DNA of 64,000 bases from Agelaius tricolor (taxonomy: Eukaryota > Chordata > Aves > Passeriformes > Icteridae): the NCBI GenBank assembly GCA_023055355.1, contig JALJCS010000004.1, forward strand, positions 28,238,744 to 28,302,743, in the 5' to 3' direction. Numbering within the stretch: the stretch's first letter is position 1; each line of letters opens with the position of its first letter. The translations under genes were made by a program, and so were the position numbers. Shown here piece by piece: positions 37,451 through 48,400 of the stretch. The notes under the pieces are model-generated. The model had not been told where the DNA came from and did no database searches. It saw nothing but the letters and a program-made list of their open reading frames with translations.

Positions 37451-38450
37451 ATTCATGGAAAGGTTTGAGGACAATGTTTTAGACCTGATGAATTTGCAGT
37501 TTCCAGTAAGTAATTTCACTGGATAACCAGAATAGGCTAGCAATAAGAGTCAGGCCTCCTTGCAAGGTTCCATACTTCAAAGTTCTATTCCCAAAATATT
37601 ATCCCTTGCTATCACAAAATAAAAAGAAGTAAAGAAGACATCTCTAAAAGAATGAAAAAGTTAACAAAATTTTTTTGAAAATGTTCATGGAAGAGAGAGG
37701 AATGGAATTCAGAGGAGAAGTCTTTGGGGATGGTCATGTGTAACAACTCAGACTGAGCGCTATCTGCAGCATCTCTAGAAATACTTGACTAAGGAATCTT
37801 GTTTTGGAAACATAAAGATCCTTTTATTAGGAAAGTGACAAGATACACTAAAACAAGCTGGGCTGTAGACAGGTGTGACACTGTGGGGAGTCATTAAATG
37901 AAGCAAACCCATTATATGACACCTGGCAGCCCTGAGAGTGCCTGCTATCTTTTCATGACAGAAGAGAAGGATGTAGAGAAAATCCAAACCTGTTTTGTTG
38001 CTAAAAATTTGGTCTTCAGGGTGAGAGAATAAACTAGACAGAGATCTTTTAAGTGATTTTGCCATTACAACTGTTGTTATTATTAATAAATCAAATTAAA
38101 TTTTGTATGAATGTTCATTAATCTCTGGAGGAAAATAGTTGTTTGGAAGTGTCTAAGTAGGTCTGTCTGTAGACTGTCAGTAAACTATATGAGTGTATGA
38201 AATGGTCTGCCAAATAGCGGCCACTATATGGGAAAGAAATTGTAGTCTTTTTTGGATTAAATGAATGCTTCTCTTTTGGGCAATTCAGCTTAATTTTAGG
38301 AGATGAATCACAGGCTTAGCTTTCTATTTTCTTTTTCCTAGTTTTTGGGGGTTTTTTTATAAATCATATAATATTTAAACAAAATCTTTTTTCTTAGTAT
38401 TTATAAAGTGAATACTGCTTTGCCTAGTTTGTTTCCTGGTTGGTTTGTTT

Positions 38451-38712
38451 TTTGTTATGAAAGAACAAGAGGAAATGGCCTCAACTTGCAATAGGGGAGG
38501 TTCAGCTTAGATATTAGAAAACACTTTTTCACTGAAAGAGTGTTAAGACATTGGAGTAAGTTACCAAGTGGTGAAGTAACTGGAAATAACCAAGAAGCAC
38601 CTTGATGAGGCACTTGGGGGTGTGATTTAGGGGCGATTATGCTTGTGCTGACATTTGGACTAGATGGTCTTGAATGACTCTTCCAACCTAAATAATGCTG
38701 TGTTTCTGTGAA
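38451..38712 (+). mobile_element. CR1 LINE 3' end
   Basis: The segment reads 'gaacaagaggaaatggcctcaacttgcaataggggaggtt' onward through 'ggactagatggtcttgaatgactcttccaacctaaataatgctgtgtttctgtg'. This is the canonical sense 3' end of an avian CR1, finishing in its short tail repeat. About 260 bp, 5' truncated. 37451-38450 to its left shows nothing recognised. Confidence 0.85.
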
Positions 38713-39383
38713 CTTGATGAAGTAAATTTTGTCATACTCCTTACACAAAACTCAGGTTATAAAAGTTCATCACACCTAACCTATTTGAATAAAACATATT
38801 TATAATTCTTGCTTTTTTTTAAGTAAGCAGGTAGTTTAGCCAAATATAATTTTTAGAAACAGGCAAAAGACAGATTAAAATATTACCAGTAGTACATAAA
38901 TATATGCTGTCTTTAGTATATTAGTAATATTTCTTTAATTATTAGCAATGCTTCTACAGTGTCAAGGCTTTCTCTATTTCCCATTCTCTACTCATTCCCA
39001 CAGTGAGTAGGCTGTGTTTGAGCAAGAGGTTCAAAGGGAGATATAGCTGAGCAACTGAACCACATTTGCCACATGGAAAAAAAATTTAACCTCAGGTAAA
39101 GGAGAAGGGGGATGTCCCTGCTTATGGACATGGGGATGTCCATGCTTATTGTAATTTTCTTGCCAAATAATTATTATATATAGTCATACCCTACTTCCCT
39201 GGAAGTGTCTAAACCTATAAACAGATAAGCATTCTGCAATAAGAAGTAGTAACTGAATTCCTCTTTCTGCTTTGATTGCGTGTGCAGGTTTTCCTTTAAC
39301 TATTAAATTTTCACCATCTCAATAGCTAAGTGTCCTCACCTTCCGTTTTCTCCCTTTTCTTTGGGCAAAAGGGGTCATCAAAC
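38713..39383. other. AT-rich DNA, nothing recognised
   Basis: One small direct repeat around 39110-39150 (gggatgtcc..tgcttat twice). No gene seen. Confidence 0.5.
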
Positions 39384-40512
39384 ATATACTGGGTTTGCAT
39401 GAAAATTTTTTGCTTGTAAGAAGGTCACATCTTGGCTCCCATGAGATGATGACAGAAGTTTTCCTTGTGTCTGACAGTGCCAATGCTTGCCTGCTTGAAG
39501 ATGGTCCCACCTCTGGTCAAGGCTGAGCCCACTGGCAGTAGTGATAGCACCTCTGAGGCAGTGTATTTAAGAAGGAAGGATAAAGTTACTGGCCAAGACT
39601 AAATTACAGCCAGAGGAGTGAGGAGTAAGAATATGTGAGAGAAACAGCTCTGCAGATACCAACACCAGTGCAGAAGGGGAGAAGGCGCTCCAGGCACAAA
39701 AGCAGAGAATTCCCGGTAGCCCGTGGTGAAGACAATGGTGAGGCACCCTGCCCCTGCACAGCCCAGGCAGGCTCATGGTGGAGCACAGATCCACCTGCAG
39801 CCCACAAAGGTCCCTGTACCAGAGCAGGTGGGTGTGCCTGAAGGAGGCTGTTACTGCATTGGAAGCCTGTGCTAGAGCAGGCTCTGGGCAGGACCTGTGA
39901 CCCCATGGGGAGAGGAGCCCATGCTGGAGCAATTTTTCTGGCAGGAATTGTGACCCACACTTCAACAGGCTGCTCCTGATGGTCTGCATCCCATGAAAGG
40001 GAAGGGGCTGTTCCTGAAGGACTGCACCCCTTGCTGAAGCAGCTCTTGCAGCCCATGGGAAGGATTCACATTCAGGAAGTTCATGGAGGACTGTCTTCCG
40101 TAGGGAGAAACCCTACACTGGAGAAGGGAATGGCTTTGAGAAGGAATAAGCAGTAGAGGCAATGTTTGATGGACTGATTACAAACCACATTTCCCATCTT
40201 CCTGTATTGCTGCTGGAGAGGAAGTAGAGAATTTCAGAGTGGAGCTGAGCACAAGAAGAAGAATGGGATGCATGGGAGACATTATAACCATTGTTTTATG
40301 TTTTCATTATCCTACTCTGACTTGATTGTTAAAAAATTCAATTAATTTTCCCAGCTTGGGTTTATTATGCTATGACAGTAAATGGTGGCTGATCTCTCCC
40401 TGACCTTAGTTCAGCCTTTTGTCATAACTTCTGTCCCCTCTCCAGCTAAGGAGGGGAGTGCTAAAGCTGATTTGGTGAGCACCTTCTGTCCGGCCAGAGT
40501 CAATCCACCACA
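39384..40512 (+). mobile_element. Avian ERV solo LTR, near full length
   Basis: It starts at 'actgggtttgcatg' (39388) and ends 'gtcaatccaccaca' (40512), so the ends are imperfect inverted repeats of the tgt(a/g)gtgggtt...aacccaccaca type. Internal landmarks are 'ttgtgtctgacagtgccaatg' (39465), 'gtatttaagaagg' (39563, TATA-like), 'tgtgagagaaacagctctgcag' (39635), the repeated 'ctggagcag'/'cccatgg' phrases (39700-40130), 'cattatcctactctgacttgattgttaa' (40304) and 'ggtgagcaccttctgtccggccag' (40475). About 1.1 kb; same family as 1-641. Short ORFs inside are shadows. No target-site duplication is evident. Confidence 0.75.
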
Positions 40513-40869
40513 CAGAAACTGTGTGACTGTAGGCAAGGTCAACACACCACAGGGGCTTTCATGCTCTTGCTGCTTGTCTACTTGAAAGTTCATGCTGTTT
40601 CTGTCTCCCTCTGAATTCGCTAATCCCTGCTCAGTGATGTTTAAATTGGTGATATATGTACACCAAGTAATTAACAGTCTTTAATACTCATATTCTAAAC
40701 CAGTTTTAAGAATACAGTGCCATGGCATAAATACATGGCATAAATTTAGCACAGGTGTAATGGTCCATGATGAGATCTACTACCTAATCAAAACCTACAC
40801 ACTCTCAGTTTAGCCATTGCCCCTTTTCCTATCACTACATGCTCCTATCCAAAGTATCTCTTAGTTCAC

Positions 40870-41471
40870 TTGTAGAATTCTTCATGTACTGGAAGGTGCT
40901 GTAAGTTTTTCCCAAAGTCTTCTCTTCATCGGGCTGAACAATCCCAAATCTCTCAGCCTCTCTTCATAGCAGAAGTGATCTCTCTGATCAACTCCTTGGG
41001 CTTTCTCTGGACTCTCTCTAAGAGATGTTGAGGGACCCAGTGCTGGATTTAGTAACCCTGGTGGGGTTTCACAAAAGCAGAGTAGAAGGGGGGAATCACC
41101 TCTCCCCACTTGCTGGCCACTCTGCTTTTGATGCAGACCAGACTATAGTTGGCTTTCTGGGCTGTGAGTGCACATTGCTGGGTAATGTGGAGTCTCTCAG
41201 CAACCAACATCTCGCTCAATTCTCTGCCCAGTCTGTATTGTTTGTACCTGGGCTTTGGATTGCCTGACCCAGCTGCGGCATGTTGCAATTTGCCTTGTTG
41301 AACTTCATGAGGTTCACATTGACCCACCTCTCAAGCATATCAAGGTGCCTGTGGATGGCAGCCCTGCCCTCCAGTGTGTTTGAAAGGACAAGATGAAATG
41401 GCACTACACAGCTTGGTGTCACCAGGAAACTTGCTGAGGGAGCATTCAATCCCACTGTCCACATCACTGAA
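40870..41471 (-). mobile_element. CR1 LINE fragment, minus strand
   Basis: Antisense CR1 is clear: 'cttctcttcatcgggctgaacaatccc' (40918), 'gggacccagtgctgg' (41033), 'agagtagaaggggggaatcacctctccccacttgctggccactct' (41080), 'ggctttctgggctgtgagtgcacattgctgg' (41151), and 'ttgttgaacttcatgaggttcacattgacccacctctcaag' (41296). A minus-strand frame at 41216-41467 encodes the end of the CR1 reverse transcriptase ORF, including HRHLDMLERWVNVNLMKFNK. 40513-40869 to the left is unassigned. The copy is 5' truncated and carries stops. Confidence 0.9.
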
Positions 41472-41576
41472 AAAAAAGTTGATCAAAGAAATTAAAGATT
41501 TAATGGGACAAATCTTAAATATACATAAGTACTTACAATTTTATGAATAGACTTCTGGGCAGGGTACAGAGAACAA

Positions 41577-41615
41577 GTTCACCTTAATTGTTCACCTTAA
41601 TTGTTCACTTTAATT
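41577..41615. repeat. 13-bp unit, three tandem copies
   Basis: gttcaccttaatt occurs at 41577-41589 and 41590-41602, and as gttcactttaatt at 41603-41615. 41616-42329 to the right is AT-rich with nothing recognised. Confidence 0.9.
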
Positions 41616-42329
41616 GTTCTCTATGAGCTCAGATACATTATTAAACAGTCAAAAAGAATTTGATAGTTGGGCATTATTCACTGAAGCTCCAGGAAACTGA
41701 TTTGCTTACTTTATGCCATTCACAAAATTATTGTTGATTTTCTGTTATTTTGGTTGTTCTTTTCTGTTATTTGGGGTTTTTGTGGTTTGGTTGGAATTCT
41801 TACCTCCTTTAGCTACTGCTGCAAATGACCACAGGATTTCATTGGGATTTTTATAGTGATATTTTGTTCTATTCTCAGAAAACTCAAATTTCATTTAAAA
41901 TTATAGGTCTACAGTGTGACAGTTTGCACAGCTTTTTTATTCCTGGACCTTGATGTAGATTTTTCAAGTACTAATAACATTTTTCCATTTGTATTTTTTT
42001 TGATCCTTTTTGCACCTGAATACCAAATTGCTAGTCCTGCACATGAGTTCTTGTGCATTTTTCAAAAACCATTTTTATTAGTAATTAAATATTTTTTTCT
42101 AATCTCTTCATGCTCACTGTGTCAATTACATATTATAGAACCTAATCTCATGATTGTTTGCCTTCATCTGTACTCTTTAGAAGGACTTTTTATATTTTGA
42201 TATTCTAAAATAAAAACAAATAACTTTGGAAGCATAAAAGCTGGCAAAAAGGAGTAAAAAACATCATTTGGTTTTCCAAATGAAAAAAAAATAAAGACTG
42301 TGATTTGAAAAGGACAGTCACCAACAGGG

Positions 42330-43660
42330 AGCAACAAATAAGAGTCTACTAAGGAAGCTAGAGGTTACCAGATTTCATGAGACAGAAGAAATTTATCTGA
42401 GCACTGAAAAAACAGTGATGTGATTGCAAGACCAGAAAGTTTTACACAAGTCTTACAAAGTATCATGGTGATTGAGAGAGATACCTGACAAATGGAAGAA
42501 AATTATTCAGCACGTACCCATGGTTTATTTAGGTAGCTGAAGCCCAGTCAGTCTTACTTTTCTACTGAAAAAGATAACGGGAAATAATGTACTTCAAAAC
42601 ATATGCAAGACTAGATGCTAATTAGAAAGAGTAGCACCGCAATCACACTTAATCAGCATGCATGCCTGCTATGATTAAATGGCCAGCTTCGTTAACAAGA
42701 ATTTGTAATATACCTTTATTAATGCTACTGACACTATTCCCCACAGCATTCAGTTTTGGAAGCACAGGGGTTATGGGCTGGATTTTTAGCTACACTGAAA
42801 ATTGTCAGGACCCTTAATTTAAAAGGCAATTAATCAGTGGCTTGAAAGTCATTATCAAAATAAATGCCTTGGCACTGGGGCTGATATTGTGCATTTACTT
42901 TATCAGCTGCATGGGTTATAAGATGGAAAATGCCCTCCGCAACTTTATCTATGATACTAGCTCAGTAACAGTGTTTGGCATGTCGAATGTTAGCACTTCA
43001 ATTCAAAGAGATCTGGAATACCTCGAGGACCAAGCCAGAGTTAAAATCCAGAACCTTTCTGATGTTGCAAGAGGGAGAAAAGAAATCTCCAATTTGGCTT
43101 ATACTTGAGGGCAGGGAAATGTTTGCCCAAGTCCTGCTGAAAAAGACCAGTGGATCCATGAGTGCTGAATTCTACACAAGTCATCAGCGTGCTTTCATGG
43201 TGAGTAAAGCAAAAGACAAACCTTTCTACTCTATGAGGAGTGTGGCCAACAGATTTAAGGAAATTACAGTCCTCTATGCAGCAGGGTCTAACATGGAACA
43301 TTTCACCTGGTTTTGCACACCACACACATCTGAAGAAGGACACTAATATCTGGGCCGTGTTCAATAGAAACTACTAAGATCAAAGGGAGTTGAGAATAAA
43401 ATGGACTAGTTTAACCTGGTGAAGAAAAGAACAACAGATCTCCAAACAATTGAGAGGATGTTAAGGTAATGGAACAGAACTGTTCTAGAAAGCGGTCGGT
43501 GATAGAAAAGGTACTGTGGCCACAAATTTTGTCTTGTAATGTTTAGTCTGGATATTACGGGGAAAAAAATTCATGAGGGTGATAAGGCAGCACTGGAAGG
43601 GGTACTGCGAAAGCTATGCAATCCCAGTCCTTGGAGGCCTTCAGGAGAAAGACTTCTATA
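42330..43660 (+). mobile_element. Old CR1 LINE, about 1.3 kb, plus strand
   Basis: Degraded sense CR1 sequence can be followed through several landmarks. These are the RT block near 42480-42740 (tacctgacaaatgg, cttaatcagcatgcatg, attccccacagcattc), 'caattcaaagagatctggaatacctcgaggac' (42997), 'aatgtttgcccaagtcctgctgaaaaagacc' (43118), 'gagtgctgaattctacacaagtcatcagcgtgc' (43160), and the 3' UTR block ending 'caatcccagtccttggaggccttcagg' (43619). The 88- and 123-codon open frames at 42842-43346 are relics of this element, not host genes. Divergence is high, so the 5' edge is uncertain. Confidence 0.6.
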
Positions 43661-45255
43661 ATATTAAATGTTAAATTGCTGAAAATCTGTATTGACTTTC
43701 ATTCTATTTCTAAAACTTGATTTAATGCTGGCTTAAAATATGCAGTTTTACTTCATCTTAAAAACTTCTGCAAAACCACTGAAATACCTCTTGCCAACTC
43801 CAAGTATATGTGATGCATAGCACCTCACATGGTTAACATGAAACAAACAGAATAGTACTATTTATAGGCTGATATTATTCATCCAACATATTGAAACTCC
43901 TGTTTCTTTACAAAAAGAAAAGGCCCAGATGGAAGAAATTATTTTTCAAGCAGACTATAAAAATTTGCAGTACATTCTTCTTGAATTTTAAATATTTTAA
44001 AAATAAGATCTTTACATTAAGAAATTTTAATACCTTCCAAAATACAATATTTGATAGTGCAGCAGCATATTTTATTTAAAAAAAAGTAAAACTTTTAAAC
44101 CTTACCAGCCCTGATACTGTTTAATTTAGTCACCTTTTACATATTCGACAAACAAGACTTTTGCTGTGACTTTTCTAAGACTGACAAGTGAGTTTATGAA
44201 TATGTATGACCCATGTTGAAATCATGTTACTTCTCCAAAGCTGATACCTGGGACGAGCACAAAGTTTTTTCACTGGAAGCTTTTTCTGACTACCTTTTCA
44301 AACTCTCCATTCAGGAATAAATACTCCATGTAGCAAACTTACAGTACTAGAAGTCAGAGATTATGGCATTACAATGTCATTATTTTAAGTAAAATTTCAC
44401 CTGCTTGCCTGTTTTGTTTCAAGGTTTCTCTTGATTTGTATAACTGAAGTTGCAAATAGATAAGTATTTTCTGTGTGAAAGACAAAGCCAAAATACAATA
44501 CTTGTCACATGTAAAGATATTGGTATTGGCAACAAGGTATGAAAGGAGAAACAACATTCTTTAAACAGAATATTGGTATTGCCCAATATAACAATGAATT
44601 TACATAGAATTACCATCAGTCTTGTCATGTTTAATTCAGTCCAAGACCAAATAAAATGATACATATTTTTCTATTGAAATCTAAATTATAAATTACACCA
44701 GAATTAGGGTGTCTGTTTCAGTACTTTATCCTTCTAGTCTACATAAAGTGGAAGACTTTTACCTTATGCTGGTTTGTTGTAGGTTTGGAATTTTTTAAAA
44801 ATTATTTGAAGTTTCCAGAACTGCCAGATAATTTTTATGGTCTTTAAATTCTTATGGAATGTGGAGCTTTTAGCTTAGCAATTTAAATTCATATATTGTA
44901 GTCATACTGTCCCAGGAGGTCTGAACCACTTTACCTTGTTTCTGTAAAGAGTATATACTGGCATATTTTCATTATTAGATCAAAGGAATAGTGCATTACA
45001 CAAAGCCAGTTGCAAATGAGTTATCAAAATTGGCTGCAGTATACATATTTTAATCAATTATAATTCTGTTTTTTTGGAAATCAATAAAGGAAATTAAAAA
45101 ATGAGACAGAATACTGAAATTAATAAAGTTGTGAAATTTTATTTAAAGCATATTAATATATATTCATACACAGTTGACTGGAATGAACAGAACAGATTTG
45201 GTGGTTAGGCAAAGGAAGGAATTAAGGAAGTGGTGGAAGGAAGGTAAGAAATGGC
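43661..45255. other. AT-rich DNA, nothing recognised
   Basis: No repeat family, RNA gene or protein-like frame identified. Confidence 0.5.
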
Positions 45256-45292
45256 AGAAGGAAGGGAAAGAAAGAAAGAAAGAAAGAAAGAA

Positions 45293-45368
<76 letters not shown>

Positions 45369-45370
45369 AA

Positions 45371-45410
<40 letters not shown>

Positions 45411-45416
45411 AAAGAA
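45256..45416. repeat. (GAAA)n purine microsatellite, 161 nt
   Basis: About 38 GAAA units with a few one-base insertions; the plus strand is pure purine for 161 nt. ORFs of 62-85 codons on both strands (Lys/Glu/Arg-rich on plus, Phe/Leu/Ser-rich on minus) are by-products. Likely polymorphic in length. Confidence 0.97.
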
Positions 45417-48400
45417 TCCAAAACTTACTAAATAATTAGTCTAGTTTTTATTCTAGTTTTTATTTCTTCAGACTGCTGAAAAAGTCCTTTTGAACTGATT
45501 GGGTTTGTGGATTTCTTTGTTTTGGGTAATGAGATAACAAATCCAATTGGGGGCAGCTAATTTGCTTAATGCTCATTACTATTGTCATAGGCTGTGACAC
45601 AAGACCTCTTTATTAGTAAGCAGAAAGAAACAAATTTGTGAGATCAGCCAGTGTCAATAGGAGTTAATCAGTTTCAATATAGTCACAAGCTAAACATTCT
45701 CTTCCTTTAGAACATAATCTCAAAGGAATCATTTATGTGGGATCATACTGAGGAAAGCAAGGAAACTTTAAATGGCATGCTTGATTCCATTGGTTATAAT
45801 AGTCTACAGATTAATTGAGATTATTATATTAGTCCCTAGGAAGAATATTCACATAAGCCATAGAAGAGATTTTTTCACCTCTCCTAGAGGTAAAACAGTG
45901 AAACCTGATGTGAGTTGAGAAAACAGAACTAAAAAATCCCACAACATTACAGTTCTCTGCTTTAATTGTTTCATGGCTATCAAAGTAATTCCATAGTGAA
46001 TATCTTTATAAAAATTATAAAGCTGATGCAGCTTTCTTTACCACAGAATGGTATTTTTATTGTTATGGATTACATTTTACCATCATATGACGAGAATGCA
46101 GCCATCCAAAGGAAGCAGTCCAAAATATGTTTTATTTTACATACATGTTAGCCAAGGCTGAGTCACGTGGCCTAAGTAGAAGGATGAGTCCAGTAGAAAG
46201 GGGAAAAAACAAAAAATAAAGCTCTAGAACTGGCAAAATATTAGCAGTACCTGTAATTAGTCTAAGTAACATGCAGAGATTGCATAAACAATATGCAATC
46301 ACTGGTTAAAAAAAAAAGAAAGAAAAATAGTTTCTGAAAAACTATGTATCAATTTCCAGATATTTTTGATAGATCAGATCAACTTTTTTCTAATTGAGTT
46401 TCATTAGCAACACTTCAATCCACACACTTTTGTCTGTAATGCTCCCACACACAGAGACAAGACTAAATGCTATCTTATTCTTTGGAGCAGAGGAGGAAGA
46501 GAATGGGTAGTGGAGGAATAGGATGACATGCATGTTGTAAGGTCTGTGGTGGCACCCACCTCCATAGAAAGACAAGGTAGTTGCTAATGAATATAATTTG
46601 TGTGTAGAAGGAAACCACAGTTCACATTCACTAATGAACTATGCAATGAATTTCTGGCTGTAACTTACCAAGTTTCAAAAGGTAAATGCACAAAAATAAG
46701 GAAATTATGGTTTGAAGTTTCATTCAATATTTATGTTGTCATTGTGCATGTGACTAACTATCCAAAACAACCTTGAAAGACTTGTATACCACAAACAAGG
46801 TGGAATGAACTTCAAGAAGGAGAGAAAAGTTCCCTCTAAGGAAAAAACTGGGCACATTTCAAAAAAACCTTGATTATACAAAAAAGGACTATGCACAAAT
46901 TAAAGACCCCCAGGGGCAACTTCAACTTGCAGCCAAAATCAAGTTTTGCTGCTTTACTCTGTTGGCTAGTTTCTAATTGCACACTGCAATGAAAATCGTT
47001 TATAACTAGAAAGGTCCCATAACAACATGGCAAAGGCACAGGGGCTGCAACAGAATATTAGAGAAACTTACACTGTGGGCGATCACTAGTTACTGAGGAA
47101 GATAATAACTGCTCAGCTACTCTGAAATAATTTAGTCATAAAAGAATGTTCATTAAAATAACTTTAAAGAGTGTTTTCAATGTGGTGTGCAGGGACTTAG
47201 CTGCGTGATTCTTTTTAATATTAATGGGAATTGCGTGGCTAAACCCACACACACTGTGATGAAAATCTGCACTTAAAGTTTTAACAAAAATCCATAAAAG
47301 GAAACAAATTCAGGTGAAGGCTTAATTCTGTTTTGCCATGTTATTGCTAATAATACAGTATGTATGATTAGTGCATAACATTTCTAATAAAAATGCAGCT
47401 ACACCTAAGCTCATAATGAAAGAAGTTAAGGAGAGAAGGAAAGGCTTACCTCTGTAGCAAAGCACTGATTAAACAGAGAGGACAAATATTGATGGTAATA
47501 TATTATTCTTCATTGTACATTGTTTGTGTAGTAGGCTGCAGCACAAATGTGTTGGTGAGCTACAGAATAGTTTAATTGCATGTTTCAAAAGAGAGGAAGT
47601 TAAAAATATGAATGAAAAAGAGAAATTTTAATGTGTAGTGGAAAAAGCTCTTCTTATCAGACAAAAATAGAAACACCTTCCTTTAATGAGAATTTACATG
47701 CAACTCTTGGAGCCTAAATGTCTCAAAAAACATAGGAGGCATGGTGAAGCCAGTTCGCTCTTATTCTTCTCAGCTATGCTACCCTAGACTGGCATAAATA
47801 TGACTAATTGGGCTGATATGAAATAGACTTCTGATAAAAAAGCTAGAAAACTGTTAGATTTTTTTTTTTTTATGGTCTGCAGTGACAACAAAGAGCCATA
47901 TCTGAACTTCACTCAGACCAATAACATACAGACTAGCAAACAAAGAGGTGAAAAAAGAGCAGGTCCTCTAAAGGCAAATTTTTAGTCCATTTTTACTGGT
48001 AACTGCTACTTTCATCCTCATCGTGAATATCAAAGATATTTGTTCTCCACTTTTATTATATCTTGTGTTTGGTGTTTTGTTTTGTGAGCAGAGATCTGGG
48101 GTTTTTTGTGTGAATGTGAGAGAGACTGTGTTGAGAATTAAAAATTTCAGTAAATGTCAATTATTTATAACAGCAATGCCCTGAGACTTTATTTGAGTCC
48201 AGTTTTATCATATGAAGAATAGATTGGAGCTATTGAAATTTTGAAACATGAAAATGAAAAAGCAATGGATTTTCTATTATAATCACACTTGTTGGAAGCC
48301 CTCTTACCAGGAGGCAGTAATATGAAGAGGAAGCTCAGCATATAAAGCTTTTATTATATCTTTTATTTTTTAAAGAGCGTTATGAGAGCTTAGCATTGCT

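Noticed and set aside
41216..41467. 83-codon minus-strand ORF as a host gene
   Set aside because: It encodes the end of the CR1 reverse transcriptase ORF.
42842..43346. Overlapping 88- and 123-codon open frames that look protein-like
   Set aside because: The DNA follows the CR1 reverse transcriptase and 3' UTR pattern; these are LINE relics.
45164..45431. 85-codon ORFs on both strands
   Set aside because: Pure translations of the (GAAA)n microsatellite.
46660..46740. Strong minus-strand donor GTAAGTTACA
   Set aside because: No acceptor AG lies upstream within a reasonable open stretch.
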